NCBI GenBank assembly: GCA_009928665.1
Contig: SACF01000012.1
Span: 39,307-103,306, forward strand
Reading direction: 5' to 3'
DNA: 64,000 bases
From: Alphaproteobacteria bacterium
GTDB lineage: Bacteria > Bacteroidota > Bacteroidia > Bacteroidales > FEN-979
The translations under genes were made by a program, and so were the position numbers. The notes under the pieces were generated by a model. The model ran no database searches and was not told the origin of the DNA. It saw only the letters and a list, made by a program, of their open reading frames with translations. This document shows, in pieces, positions 44,594 to 54,571 of this stretch (its first letter is position 1; each line of letters opens with the position of its first letter).

Positions 44594-45457
44594 TTAACCA
44601 CCTATCGTGACCGAAAGACCCATCGATTCCAATTCTTGTTTCAGAGAATCCATATCTCTGGTTTGCAGGTCAGGTAATCCCTTCAGTGGATTGGTCATGT
44701 GAAACCGGTGATATTTTTCCCGGGCCATTGAATGATAGGGGAGAAGAGAGAGCCGGATTGGCTTGATCATCGTGCCTTCTGAAAATATCCTGTGATCCTT
44801 TAAGGAAATGTGACCTGTTTTTCCTTTATAAAGCAGTTCGTTTAAAATAAAAGCCTTTAGTTCTTCAATATTCTTGCGGGTGTTTGATATGCCGGGCACC
44901 ACCGGAAAACGTAACAATACATTCTTACCGGAATGAATCAGGTATTTCAGGTTTTGTTTTATGCATTCGTTTGAGACCCCGGTAAAGTGCAAATGATCTT
45001 CATGGTCAAGGATTTTCAGATCATAAAGGAATAAATCAGTAAGTGGAGCGATGCGGTGAAATAATTCCAGGTCGGCATAACCCGAAGTATCAACAGCCGT
45101 TTCAATCCCTTTTTGTTTGCACATTTCAAGGACCGCTGAAAGGAAATCAGGCTGAAACAACGGCTCACCTCCCGAGAAAGTTACTCCGCCTCCCGATTCT
45201 TCAAAGTAAATCCGGTCCCGGGAAATTTCATGAATTAAATCGGAGGGTTTTATCCAGTAACCTGTAGTTTCAGGTTTAGAGATATTCCGGCCTTCCAGAA
45301 CCTGCCTTTTTACAGTAACTTCGGGTTCGCCCAGCCTGCTTTCCGGGTTGTGACACCACTGGCAAGTCAGCGGACATCCTTTCATAAAAACAGTAGTTCT
45401 TATTCCCGGACCATCATGGACTGAAAAGCGCCTGATATCGAAAATTAAACCCTCCAT
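44594..45457 (-). CDS. Glycyl-radical-enzyme activating protein (radical SAM)
   Basis: 287 residues. The radical SAM cluster is C28-x3-C32-x2-C35 in MKGCPLTCQWCHNPES; SAM-binding GGGVTFSGGEPLFQPD and DTSGYA follow. It abstracts hydrogen from the glycine of its partner, here presumably the HypD-like enzyme. Most activases of this subgroup carry an inserted ferredoxin-like domain with two further 4Fe-4S clusters between about residues 40 and 80. Here that stretch is only about 35 residues and has no cysteine, so it resembles the compact PFL-activase form. The stop is 18 bp from the barrel gene stop (convergent). Confidence 0.88.
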   Translation of the reverse strand: MEGLIFDIRRFSVHDGPGIRTTVFMKGCPLTCQWCHNPESRLGEPEVTVKRQVLEGRNISKPETTGYWIKPSDLIHEISRDRIYFEESGGGVTFSGGEPLFQPDFLSAVLEMCKQKGIETAVDTSGYADLELFHRIAPLTDLFLYDLKILDHEDHLHFTGVSNECIKQNLKYLIHSGKNVLLRFPVVPGISNTRKNIEELKAFILNELLYKGKTGHISLKDHRIFSEGTMIKPIRLSLLPYHSMAREKYHRFHMTNPLKGLPDLQTRDMDSLKQELESMGLSVTIGG

Positions 45458-45474
45458 TGTTTCAATACCCTTTT

Positions 45475-46830
45475 TTAATGTCCTGAGGTGGTTTCTTTAT
45501 CACAATAAAATAGGATCATCCTGCGGATTGCTTCCTGGCAGGCCGGGCAGAATCCGGGCGCTTCGTTCGATTTCATGCGGCAATCCATCATCGGACTGTA
45601 TATCCCCTTCGATAAATATCCTCCACCTTCAAACAGACCAACCGTGTTTTTGTACTTATCCTCCCTTGGCGTTGGAATTGGGGTATCGGCATCGACTTTG
45701 TCTTTCCACTTCAAATCGAAGTTTACCCGGGTCGTTATGTTGGGTTCCCAGGGTTCAAACAGAAGGTTGTAGTAATCGGAGTAAGTTACTTCAGAGTTGT
45801 AGTATTCATCAGCCAGTCCGGCAAAGGTGTGTCCGAATTCATGGATGGCCACGATCTTTGACAGGTTATTATCGACCGTACTTTGTCCGTAATGGTTAAA
45901 AAATCCACCTCCCCCGTAACGCTTGCTGTTGACCAGAACAAAGGCGATATCGTATGGCGCGCTTGCAGCGATGTCGTACACAGCCCGGGTATCGAAAGTG
46001 GTGAGGTAACGGTCCATGTCGAAGGTATAGAAACTGCTGTGAATGTTGGTGTTTACGTAGATATCCTTTCCGGGAATGGTCACGCCCGATTCATCCGAAG
46101 GCGCTTCGATCGCGTAGAAATTGAACCGGTCTTTCATTCCATTATAGGGTGGAACGGTCATGAAATAATCGAACATGCTTCGGGCATCGTTTCTGAATTT
46201 GTCCATCTCCAGAGTCGTATATCCCTCTGCAAGAAAGGCAATGTCGACATGGTTGGCCGGATCTCCTGAATGGTATATGTCCGTAACCGGGTAACGATGG
46301 ATATTTTCTTTTGTGATAAAGTAGTCGGTGGGTGCAATGATTCTTTCAAAGATGGACTCAAACTGGTTGGAGTTGTAATTTCTTTTTTCAATAACAAACC
46401 GGATGGTGCGTTGTGGAAATGGCATTACGGCAACCATTGAGAATGCGCGTTTCATGATTTTAGCCTCCGGTGTTCCTTTCCATTCCTGGAACAGGGAACT
46501 GTATCCTCGTGAGAAGATCAGTTTTCCCGATGCCGAATCGTAGGCCATGTAGCGGTAAGTACCATACCCAAACGGATCGATCAGGTTATTATGAGGCCCG
46601 CCCCATTGTGGTTCCTCCCGCATACCGGAAAAGTAAACAATCTCCGAGCTGGCATCCCCGGCAAGCAGGTAATCGATCCGAAGCGTCTTGTCGGTAAAAT
46701 ACTCTTTAAAGGTAAATTGAGAAGCCGATTCACTTTTTATTCCGTCATTGGACTTTTGTGCTGAAACCAGCGTGGGTTGGCATAAAAGTGCCGTTGCGAA
46801 TAAAACTGAAAGAAAAAGATGGTTTTTCAT
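45475..46830 (-). CDS. Secreted M64 (IgA-peptidase-like) metallopeptidase
   Basis: 451 residues with a signal peptide (MKNHLFLSVLFATALLCQ, cleavage near VSAQ). An N-terminal beta-sandwich (about 35-165) precedes the catalytic domain. The zinc motif is HEFGHTFAGLADEYY, the metzincin-like HExxHxxxxLxDE of family M64. GDPANHVDIAFLAEGYT and FARGG-like GGGGFFNHYGQST are further family marks. The C-terminus has CRMKSNEAPGFCPACQEAIR, three cysteines probably in disulfides. It is expected to be periplasmic or secreted; the substrate is unknown. Confidence 0.88.
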   Translation of the reverse strand: MKNHLFLSVLFATALLCQPTLVSAQKSNDGIKSESASQFTFKEYFTDKTLRIDYLLAGDASSEIVYFSGMREEPQWGGPHNNLIDPFGYGTYRYMAYDSASGKLIFSRGYSSLFQEWKGTPEAKIMKRAFSMVAVMPFPQRTIRFVIEKRNYNSNQFESIFERIIAPTDYFITKENIHRYPVTDIYHSGDPANHVDIAFLAEGYTTLEMDKFRNDARSMFDYFMTVPPYNGMKDRFNFYAIEAPSDESGVTIPGKDIYVNTNIHSSFYTFDMDRYLTTFDTRAVYDIAASAPYDIAFVLVNSKRYGGGGFFNHYGQSTVDNNLSKIVAIHEFGHTFAGLADEYYNSEVTYSDYYNLLFEPWEPNITTRVNFDLKWKDKVDADTPIPTPREDKYKNTVGLFEGGGYLSKGIYSPMMDCRMKSNEAPGFCPACQEAIRRMILFYCDKETTSGH

Positions 46831-46880
46831 ATTCGGGTTATTTATTTTATTTCAAAACTATATTTTACTTAACCGGAGAT

Positions 46881-47780
46881 TTATCTTACCACTTCACGCT
46901 TCACCGTGTTTATCTGTGCCATTACCATGCCTGACAACATAAGTCCGCATCCCAGGATCATGCGTTGGGTCAACGCTTCATGCAGGATCATCCAGCCACC
47001 GATCACAGCAAATACTGCCTCCAGGCTAAGAATAATGGAAGCATAGGCGGGATGCGCGGTTTTTTGCGCCACGACCTGAAGGGTATAAGCTATTCCTACG
47101 GACAATACGCCCCCGTAAGCAATCGGAATCCAGGCTTGAAGGATGGTTTCCATCAGAACCGGCTCCGTAACAAATGCAACAATCAGGTTCAAAACTGTGC
47201 AAACCGAAAACTGGATAACAGCCAGTGCATAACTATCCATCAGAGGTGATAGCCAGGCGATGAAAAGTACATGAAAAGTGAATATTATCGCACAGAAAAG
47301 AACAAGCAGATCGCCGCGGCCGATGGCCAAAGTACCGGTTATACTCAGAAAGTACAGTCCAATCAATGATAAGATGGCTCCTGCCCACATAGGCCATCGC
47401 ATTCGTCGGCCAATTAACAGTCCGCAAATGGGAACAAGAACAACATACAATCCTGTTATAAATCCTGCTTTCCCGGCTGTCGTATATTGAAGGCCGACTT
47501 GCTGGAAGGCAACGCCGCCAAAGAGCAATACCCCTGTCACAATGGATCCTGCAACGATTTTCCATTGTGGAATGGACAATCCAGTACGTATCAATTCCCT
47601 CTTTTTCCTGATCCGAATAAACAGAATTGGTACAACGACCAGCGTCCCCAATGCAAACCTGACGCCATTATAAGTAAACGGTCCGACATAATCCATCCCG
47701 ATCCGTTGGGCTACAAAGGCAAAGCCCCAGATGATGGCGGCCAGAAGCAGGATCAGGTCGGACGAAACGTCTTTTTTCAT
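46881..47780 (-). CDS. DMT-superfamily (EamA) transporter
   Basis: 299 residues from MKKDVSSDLILLLAAIIWG. Ten predicted membrane helices form two EamA repeats, e.g. LILLLAAIIWGFAFVAQRIG, PICGLLIGRRMRWPMWAGAI, IAYGGVLSVGIAYTLQVVAQ and LEAVFAVIGGWMILHEALTQ. It exports or imports a small metabolite; the substrate cannot be told. It lies 19 bp after the GH92 gene, so it may belong to the mannoside operon. Confidence 0.85.
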   Translation of the reverse strand: MKKDVSSDLILLLAAIIWGFAFVAQRIGMDYVGPFTYNGVRFALGTLVVVPILFIRIRKKRELIRTGLSIPQWKIVAGSIVTGVLLFGGVAFQQVGLQYTTAGKAGFITGLYVVLVPICGLLIGRRMRWPMWAGAILSLIGLYFLSITGTLAIGRGDLLVLFCAIIFTFHVLFIAWLSPLMDSYALAVIQFSVCTVLNLIVAFVTEPVLMETILQAWIPIAYGGVLSVGIAYTLQVVAQKTAHPAYASIILSLEAVFAVIGGWMILHEALTQRMILGCGLMLSGMVMAQINTVKREVVR

Positions 47781-47799
47781 GAATATATCTTCCCGGACA

Positions 47800-50736
47800 T
47801 CAGTTTTCGAGGATGATCTCATCGGCAAAAATCCAGGCTTTTTCTCCCTTTCCCGGATGCCAGGCGGGACAAATACCCCTGTTTTTTGCTATGACTCTGA
47901 TGTATTTTGCCTTTTTACCTTTGAGGTTAACCGTGAAATCTTTGATCACGATCTCTTCATTGCGCTCGTCAATATCGTTCACAACAGCTCCGGCCTCTTC
48001 AAATGTGTTCCCATCAACGGAAATGAAAAAGGTCACGGAAAGGGGCATGAAAATCCATGACCGCTGGTCCTGCAAACAGCCCAGGGAAATTTTCTTAAAG
48101 GATTTGATTTCATCAAAGGCAACAGTCGCAACAATATCAACACCTTCATATCCTTGCCATAACCCTGTATGAAAATCTTTATCTCCCCGTAGAAAATCAA
48201 TGAGTGCAAGATCCCCGCCGGCGCTGTATTGATTTGCATATTTGGTTTTCAACTCAATCTTCCGGTCCTTTGGGATCTTTATGAACCTGGCTTCGATAGG
48301 GAGGCTCTTAGGCGAATCTTTACCTATCGCGCAAGCTTTGAGGGTGGTTGTTTTCCGAATGACCATCGGGCGCAGATACCGGGACGATTTCAGGGTGGGT
48401 TCCGACCCGTCGAGGGTATAATGGATTTCAATGCCGGGAAGTGCGCATGACAGGATAACCAATGTGGAGTCAATAAAAGTCGGAGTCGCTTGATATAACG
48501 CCGGAACAGGAGTTATGGCATAATCCTGAATGTAAGTTGTTGGGAAGGCTCCATAACCGGTTCCCCATGCTTTGTTGGGTTGGGGCCCCATGTTGAAAGA
48601 AAGTTCTCCTCCCTTCATGATTTCCTCGTGGTTGAGATAGCACCGGGTATGCGGTTTTCCGTTCAATGATACCGATTGAATATAAAAATTATTGCTGTCG
48701 AGGTTGTTGGCGCGAATCGTGAATGTTTTTCCATTTTCAAGGGAAAGCACCATCTTGGGAAAAAGGGGAGTCCCCATAGCATAAATGCCTGATCCGGGAG
48801 TCACCGGATAAAAACCCATTGCGCTGAAAACGTACCAGGCCGACATCTGCCCGCAATCCTCGTTCCCGATCAATCCATCAGGTTTGTTTTTGTAAAAATC
48901 GCGACAAATACGGTGAACCATCTCCTGTGTTTTCCAGGGAACGCCAGCATAATCGTACAGGTAAGCCATGTGGTGACTGGGTTCATTGCCATGGGCATAC
49001 TGTCCGATCAAACCGGTTATATCAGCCTGATTTCTACCTGTTGTTCTGGCATCGGCAGTAAACAAGTCATCCAGTTTTTTTTCAAACTGATCCTTTCCTC
49101 CCATAAGCATCATCAACCCTGCCAGATCCTGAGGGGCATAAAAACTATATTGCCATGCATTGGCTTCGGTGTAATTAAAGTTGACTTCTGCCGGATCAAA
49201 AGGGGATACCCAGGTCTCATTCGATTTCGCCCGCATGAACCGGGTCATTTTATCAAAAACGTTTTTATAATTCTGTGCCCTGATCAGGTATGTTTTATAA
49301 TCGTCAGTCTTGTTCATTGCCTTGGCCATCATCGCGATACACCAGTCATCATAGGCATATTCCAGGGTCTTGGAAACCGACTCGCGCTCCTTGTTGGCAG
49401 GAATATAACCCTTCGTCCGGTAATATTGTAAGCCCAGGCGATCCTGGTTGGAGCTGTGCTTCATGGCCTCCAGGGCTTTTTCGGCATCGAACCCGCCGAT
49501 CCCCTTCAGATACGCATCGGCAATGACCGGTACGGCATGATAGCCGATCATACAATCCGTCTCGTTTCCCGAAAGTTCCCATACCGGCAACATCCCTCCT
49601 TCTTCATATTGTTTCAGAAACGTATTGATGAAATCGGTGGTTCGTTTCTGTTCAAGAATGGTATACAGCGGATGCGCTGCACGGTATGTATCCCACAGTG
49701 AAAAGACTGTATAATAATCGAAACCTGGGTTTTCATGGACCTGAAGGTCACGTCCGCGATACCGGCCATCAACATCGCAATATAGATTGGGCTGGGTCAT
49801 GGTGTGGTACAACGCAGTATAAAAAGTGACCTGTTGATCATGGGTGCCGCCGGTTACCTTTACCTTTTCGAGAGCGCTGTTCCATGCAAATGCAGCCTTG
49901 TTCGCGATCAGATCGAAATCCCAGCCGGAGATCTCTGCGTCGAGGTTCTGACGGGCACCGTCGGCGCTGACTGCCGAGATTCCAACCTTTACCACCACCG
50001 TTTTTTTATGGGTAAATCTGAAGCTTGCTTTGATTTTTGTACCGGTAAACTCGGTAAGTGTCGATGATACCTGCCCGTTGTCGGAGACTTCGAAGGAATC
50101 GAATGGCTCAGAGAACCTGATGACAAAATAGACCATCTGTTTTTCAGCCCAGGCTTGCGAAACCCGGTATCCCTCTAATTCGTTGTTCCCCCTGATCTTT
50201 AAGGCCGATTCCAACACTTTATCACGGTGTTCGAGATCAAGTCCGATTCCGGCGTTTTCACTGTCTTCAAAAGTGTACCGGTGCATCCCGCATCTAAGGG
50301 TCGCGGTGACCTCTGCCCGGATTTTCTTTTCGGGGAATCCGACCCGATAGATTCCGGCAGTAGCAACCTCATCATCTTTCCTGAATTTCGCGGCAACCGA
50401 ACCCTTGTTCAGATCATAGCTACCGGTGAACGGCATAATCAGTATGTCACCATAATCGGAGCATCCGGTACCACTGAGGTGGGTATGACTGAATCCGTAA
50501 ATAACAGAATCGGATCCATGGTAGGCTGAGCAGCCGTCCCAACCTTCCAATCGGGTGTCGGGGCTCACCTGTACCATTCCAAAAGGAACGGTGGCTCCCG
50601 GAAAAGTATGCCCGTGTCCCCCGGTACCGATCAGCGGGTTGACATAGTCGGTGAAAAAAACATTTTGTTGGGCGAAGGAACCGATGGAGAAAAGGGCCAT
50701 AAGGCACGTCAGGGCCCGAATTAGTGTAGGATTCAT
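47800..50736 (-). CDS. GH92 alpha-mannosidase
   Basis: 978 residues with a signal peptide (MNPTLIRALTCLMALFSIGS, cleavage near FAQQ). The GH92 core covers about 30-740: PLIGTGGHGHTFPGATVPFG, GFSHTHLSGTGCSDYGD, GNEPSHHMAYLYDYAG (calcium and catalytic acid region) and NEDCGQMSAWYVFSAMGFYP. Accessory parts follow: a chitobiase-C-like domain (IHYTLDGSEPTLKSSRY) and an F5/8-type carbohydrate-binding domain to the end. GH92 enzymes are calcium-dependent exo-mannosidases acting on alpha-linked mannose of N-glycans and yeast mannan. The beta-mannosidase gene precedes it by 10 bp. Confidence 0.95.
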   Translation of the reverse strand: MNPTLIRALTCLMALFSIGSFAQQNVFFTDYVNPLIGTGGHGHTFPGATVPFGMVQVSPDTRLEGWDGCSAYHGSDSVIYGFSHTHLSGTGCSDYGDILIMPFTGSYDLNKGSVAAKFRKDDEVATAGIYRVGFPEKKIRAEVTATLRCGMHRYTFEDSENAGIGLDLEHRDKVLESALKIRGNNELEGYRVSQAWAEKQMVYFVIRFSEPFDSFEVSDNGQVSSTLTEFTGTKIKASFRFTHKKTVVVKVGISAVSADGARQNLDAEISGWDFDLIANKAAFAWNSALEKVKVTGGTHDQQVTFYTALYHTMTQPNLYCDVDGRYRGRDLQVHENPGFDYYTVFSLWDTYRAAHPLYTILEQKRTTDFINTFLKQYEEGGMLPVWELSGNETDCMIGYHAVPVIADAYLKGIGGFDAEKALEAMKHSSNQDRLGLQYYRTKGYIPANKERESVSKTLEYAYDDWCIAMMAKAMNKTDDYKTYLIRAQNYKNVFDKMTRFMRAKSNETWVSPFDPAEVNFNYTEANAWQYSFYAPQDLAGLMMLMGGKDQFEKKLDDLFTADARTTGRNQADITGLIGQYAHGNEPSHHMAYLYDYAGVPWKTQEMVHRICRDFYKNKPDGLIGNEDCGQMSAWYVFSAMGFYPVTPGSGIYAMGTPLFPKMVLSLENGKTFTIRANNLDSNNFYIQSVSLNGKPHTRCYLNHEEIMKGGELSFNMGPQPNKAWGTGYGAFPTTYIQDYAITPVPALYQATPTFIDSTLVILSCALPGIEIHYTLDGSEPTLKSSRYLRPMVIRKTTTLKACAIGKDSPKSLPIEARFIKIPKDRKIELKTKYANQYSAGGDLALIDFLRGDKDFHTGLWQGYEGVDIVATVAFDEIKSFKKISLGCLQDQRSWIFMPLSVTFFISVDGNTFEEAGAVVNDIDERNEEIVIKDFTVNLKGKKAKYIRVIAKNRGICPAWHPGKGEKAWIFADEIILEN

Positions 50737-50746
50737 CTTATAAAAA

Positions 50747-53272
50747 TTAGTAGCTGTCAATCAAACTTTTTATGGTCACCGAATCCTCCGTCAGGTTATT
50801 TTCTGCAGAAGTCGAAAAGAAGATTTCCCTTTTCTCACCGGGAAGGAGGTCAAAATAGTTATCCGAAAAAGTTCCGGGCGCCTGACTCGAGAGCCATACA
50901 TTTTTTACCAACTTTTCGCACGAAATCGTAAGAAAATACCCTCCTTCTGTTGATTTCAGCGATTTACGAATTTCAGGAACGGGCAGTATAAGGTCCTTCG
51001 GCGCAACAAAATAGAGCAGGTTCCTGGTTCTGAAGTCGTGTATGCCCCCGTCGAGAGTCACCAACAAGGCTGTGCGGTTTGGATTGAGATTTTTTAGCAA
51101 GTGCGTTTGTAAGGTATCGTAGTATACGAGTGAGGAGTTGGCCGGGATTTCGATTGCAAACCCTTCATCGTTGTATACGTTTCCATCAAAGTCAATAACT
51201 TTCACCGTCATCACTGCTTGTACCATGGAGGTGTCATCAGAGTTTACATAAATTTTAATACGGCCGTTTTCCAGTGTCGGTAACGCCACCACTTTCTGAA
51301 AAAGTTCCGGGATCCGGTACCCCAGCGCTTTATTCCTGCCGAAATAATCCTGAGAAGACCAGGAAACAACGGGCCAGCAATCGTTTAATTGCCAGTAGAG
51401 GGTTCCCATGCAATAGGGTTTGTTGCGCCGGTGTGCCTCAATGGCTGTCTTTATGCCTTCGGCCTGAAGGAGTTGGCTTACATATCCATAAGCCGAAAAA
51501 TCACGGGGTTTTTTATAGTCCCGCAACAGGTACGTGTCAATGGTCTCATAACCTGTAGGATGTTTCTGATGGGCTTTCATGACGGGAGAACCGGTAAACC
51601 GGTCTTCAGGTTTGGTAAAGGCATCAATGGTGTGTTGATCGGGAAAACCTTGAAATCCATACTCCGACATAAATCTGCCAACCTTTTTGTTAAAGATATC
51701 AAAAGGCTCTTTTCCCCACCAAACGCCCCAATAGTGGGAATCGCCCGCTGTCATGCTTTCAGGTCGTCCCCAGCCGTGAAGGGGAGAGGACGGGATGTAA
51801 GGACGGAGGGTGTCCAACTGCCGGAGAAGGGCAGGAAGGATGAAGTCGAAGAGGGTGCGGTAATCCTTGTATACCGCCGCCGAATCCTGTGGCGAATAAC
51901 CATACTGTTTCTGCCATCCCCAGTTCTTCCATCCTTCATCGATCTCATTGTTTCCACACCACATAACAAGGGAGGGATGACGACGCAACCTCACTATGTT
52001 CTGAGCCACTTCGTCGCGTACATTATCAAAAAATGATTTTGTTCCGGGATACATGGCACAGGCGAACATAAAATCCTGCCAGACCATGATCCCGTATTCG
52101 TCGCACAAGTCATAAAAGATATCGTTCTCGTAAATTCCGCCTCCCCAGACCCGGAGCATATTCATATTTGACTTCCTGACATCACCGAGCAACCGGTAAT
52201 AATGGCGGTCGGTCAAGCCCGGAAGGAATACTTCCTGGGGAATGTAGTTAGCCCCCTTGATAAATACCGGCTTGCCGTTGATCCTGAAATAAAAGGAGGT
52301 TCCCACAGAATCGGGCTGCCGTACCAGTTCCACGGTTCGTAATCCGACCTTTTTTTTGCCGATTCCGACGACTTTTGCACCGAAAGATACATCATACCGG
52401 AATTTATACAGTTTGGGATTACCCATACCATTGGGCCACCATAATTCAGGATTCAGGATGGTGAAGTCACCCCGGATCACATTGACCCCCTTGGTCAGCA
52501 TCACATTGTTGTTCAGAATTTCGATATCGTCGATAAAAAGCCTGAAATTGGCCGAATCGGCCAGGGTGGCATACAGGGTATAGACTACCGACATGCGGGC
52601 AAGCGAGTCGGTAAGCGATTTTTGAATTATGTTCACATCCGAAACATTGACATAATTCCAATGACGGAGATAAACTGACTTCCAGATTCCGCTTGTGACA
52701 AGCTTTGGGCCCCAGTCCCAGCCGAAATGATAGGCGGCTTTCCGGCAGACCACTTTTTCATCTCCGGGTAGTTTGAACGGCAGGTTCTTGTATTCCGTTT
52801 TTATCTGCGATTCAATGGCCGGAAATTGAATCCTGAGGGTATTTGTCCCGATATGAAGTAAGAGTTTGATATTTACATACCATTTGCGGAACATATTGTT
52901 CGCGACCAGGATCAGGGTGTCGTTGAGATATACATTCGCGTAAGTATCGATCCCGTCGAATACCAGATCGATGTTACGCCATTGGAAATTATCCTCCCGG
53001 TATTCAAAGGTCTTTTTGTATTCCCAACCGATTTCACCGATCCATTGCAGCTTCGATTCATTATCCCCGAAATAGGGATCGGGGATCGATTTGTTCCGGA
53101 TCAGGTCCTGATGGACGGTTCCCGGGACGCGGGCTGGAAGCCACTCCTTGGTGCCGGCTTTGCGGAATTGCCAGTCGCCGTCGAGCATGATCTTGTTCTG
53201 ATCCTGCGCGTTTGAATAAAAAACAGAGACCCATAAAAATATCAGCAGAAGAGTATTACATTTGTGCACCAT
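50747..53272 (-). CDS. GH2 beta-mannosidase
   Basis: 841 residues from MVHKCNTLLLIFLWVSVF, a signal peptide ending near NAQ; a -7 box 20 bp upstream supports this start. It has a galactose-binding-like N domain (LDGDWQFRKAGTKEWLPARV), immunoglobulin-like domains and a TIM barrel. The acid/base Glu is in MWCGNNEIDEGW and the nucleophile Glu in SEYGFQGFPD. It hydrolyses terminal beta-mannose, such as the core mannose of N-glycans left after GH92 action. With GH92 it makes a small N-glycan or mannan-degrading pair, without SusC/SusD in this window. Confidence 0.93.
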   Translation of the reverse strand: MVHKCNTLLLIFLWVSVFYSNAQDQNKIMLDGDWQFRKAGTKEWLPARVPGTVHQDLIRNKSIPDPYFGDNESKLQWIGEIGWEYKKTFEYREDNFQWRNIDLVFDGIDTYANVYLNDTLILVANNMFRKWYVNIKLLLHIGTNTLRIQFPAIESQIKTEYKNLPFKLPGDEKVVCRKAAYHFGWDWGPKLVTSGIWKSVYLRHWNYVNVSDVNIIQKSLTDSLARMSVVYTLYATLADSANFRLFIDDIEILNNNVMLTKGVNVIRGDFTILNPELWWPNGMGNPKLYKFRYDVSFGAKVVGIGKKKVGLRTVELVRQPDSVGTSFYFRINGKPVFIKGANYIPQEVFLPGLTDRHYYRLLGDVRKSNMNMLRVWGGGIYENDIFYDLCDEYGIMVWQDFMFACAMYPGTKSFFDNVRDEVAQNIVRLRRHPSLVMWCGNNEIDEGWKNWGWQKQYGYSPQDSAAVYKDYRTLFDFILPALLRQLDTLRPYIPSSPLHGWGRPESMTAGDSHYWGVWWGKEPFDIFNKKVGRFMSEYGFQGFPDQHTIDAFTKPEDRFTGSPVMKAHQKHPTGYETIDTYLLRDYKKPRDFSAYGYVSQLLQAEGIKTAIEAHRRNKPYCMGTLYWQLNDCWPVVSWSSQDYFGRNKALGYRIPELFQKVVALPTLENGRIKIYVNSDDTSMVQAVMTVKVIDFDGNVYNDEGFAIEIPANSSLVYYDTLQTHLLKNLNPNRTALLVTLDGGIHDFRTRNLLYFVAPKDLILPVPEIRKSLKSTEGGYFLTISCEKLVKNVWLSSQAPGTFSDNYFDLLPGEKREIFFSTSAENNLTEDSVTIKSLIDSY

Positions 53273-53291
53273 GCCTTTGAGATTGAATGTG

Positions 53292-53299
53292 CAAAAATA
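53292..53299 (-). promoter_or_regulatory. -7 box of the GH2-GH92 operon
   Basis: The minus strand reads TATTTTTG, 20 bp upstream of the GH2 start at 53272; the leader would be about 14 nt. It lies in the 65-bp divergent gap with galK. Confidence 0.5.
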
Positions 53300-53337
53300 C
53301 CATTTTAAGATCATAAAACCTGCAATCCCCGAATCAG

Positions 53338-54504
53338 ATGAATATAAGTGAACTTCAACGCCTTTTCCGGGAACGGTTTGGTTCCTCAGACGATAATCCC
53401 CGTTGTTTTTTCGGCCCGGGCAGGGTGAATCTGATCGGCGAACATACCGATTACAATGGAGGATTCGTACTGCCCTGCGCCTTGCAATATGGAACCTACC
53501 TGTTAATCCGTCGAAACCATACCGACCGGGTAAGACTCGTATCGGTCAATATGGATTACCAGGCCGACATTCCATTACAGGAACTGGGGAATAAGGTGGG
53601 GAAAGAGTGGGTGAATTATCCCCTCGGCGTATTTGATCAGTTCAGACAGTTGAACATAGCCGCAACCGGGTTCGACATGCTCTATTCGGGTGATATTCCG
53701 AACAGCGCCGGGTTATCCTCATCGGCTTCCATCGAAATGGTGACGGCCTACGCCCTCTCAAAACTCCTTGGCGCCGACCATCTGACCATGATCGACCTCG
53801 TTAAGCTTTCACAACGGGCCGAGAATGCATTTGTGGGCGTAAACTGCGGTATTATGGATCAGTTTGCGGTCGGAATGGGAGCGAAAGATCACGCGCTCTT
53901 TCTGAATTGTCACACCCTCGAATACAAACTGGTTCCTTTGGAACTGAACGGATTCCGGCTGGTCATAGCCAATACAAATAAGAAGCGCGGGTTGGCCGAT
54001 TCAAAGTACAACGAACGCGTGGCTGAATGCATGGTCGCTGTCGAAGCGTTAAGCAGAACGATGGAGCTGACGCGTTTGGGTGAGGTGGGCTTCATGCAAT
54101 TTTATAAAATTCAGGATGTCATTGACGATGATCTGATCCGCCGGCGTGCCCGGCATGTGATCTCAGAAGACCAGCGCGTGCTGAATTCCGTGTCATCGCT
54201 AATGAAAGGCGACCTCTCCGGTTTCGGCGCCCTGATGAATGCTTCCCACGAATCGTTGCGCGACAATTACGAAGTCACAGGTTTTGAACTCGATACATTG
54301 GTTGCGGAAGCCCAAAAAGTAAATGGTGTAATTGGTTCACGCATGACCGGTGCCGGCTTCGGCGGATGCACGGTCAGTCTCGTGCGATCCGATCGGATCG
54401 ATCATTTCATCAAAACCGTCGGTGAAGCCTATTTTGAAAAAACTGGTCTGAAAGCCGATTTCTACCTGGGCGAACCCGCAGAAGGAACGCGGGAAATTAT
54501 TTAA
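53338..54504 (+). CDS. galK: Galactokinase
   Basis: Phosphorylates galactose at C1 with ATP (Leloir pathway). 388 residues, GHMP fold. The galactose signature GRVNLIGEHTDYNGGFVLP is at about 27-45, the ATP loop GDIPNSAGLSSSAS at about 119-132, the catalytic Asp in CGIMDQFAVG, and motif 3 in GSRMTGAGFGGCTVSLV. Its Leloir partners galT and galE are not adjacent. It is divergent from the mannosidase operon. Confidence 0.96.
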   Translation: MNISELQRLFRERFGSSDDNPRCFFGPGRVNLIGEHTDYNGGFVLPCALQYGTYLLIRRNHTDRVRLVSVNMDYQADIPLQELGNKVGKEWVNYPLGVFDQFRQLNIAATGFDMLYSGDIPNSAGLSSSASIEMVTAYALSKLLGADHLTMIDLVKLSQRAENAFVGVNCGIMDQFAVGMGAKDHALFLNCHTLEYKLVPLELNGFRLVIANTNKKRGLADSKYNERVAECMVAVEALSRTMELTRLGEVGFMQFYKIQDVIDDDLIRRRARHVISEDQRVLNSVSSLMKGDLSGFGALMNASHESLRDNYEVTGFELDTLVAEAQKVNGVIGSRMTGAGFGGCTVSLVRSDRIDHFIKTVGEAYFEKTGLKADFYLGEPAEGTREII

Positions 54505-54571
54505 TTCTCCTGAGGCAACCTTTTCTGTCATCGGAAGGTCATATATGGCTATGTTGTAAACCAGGGTTTAT

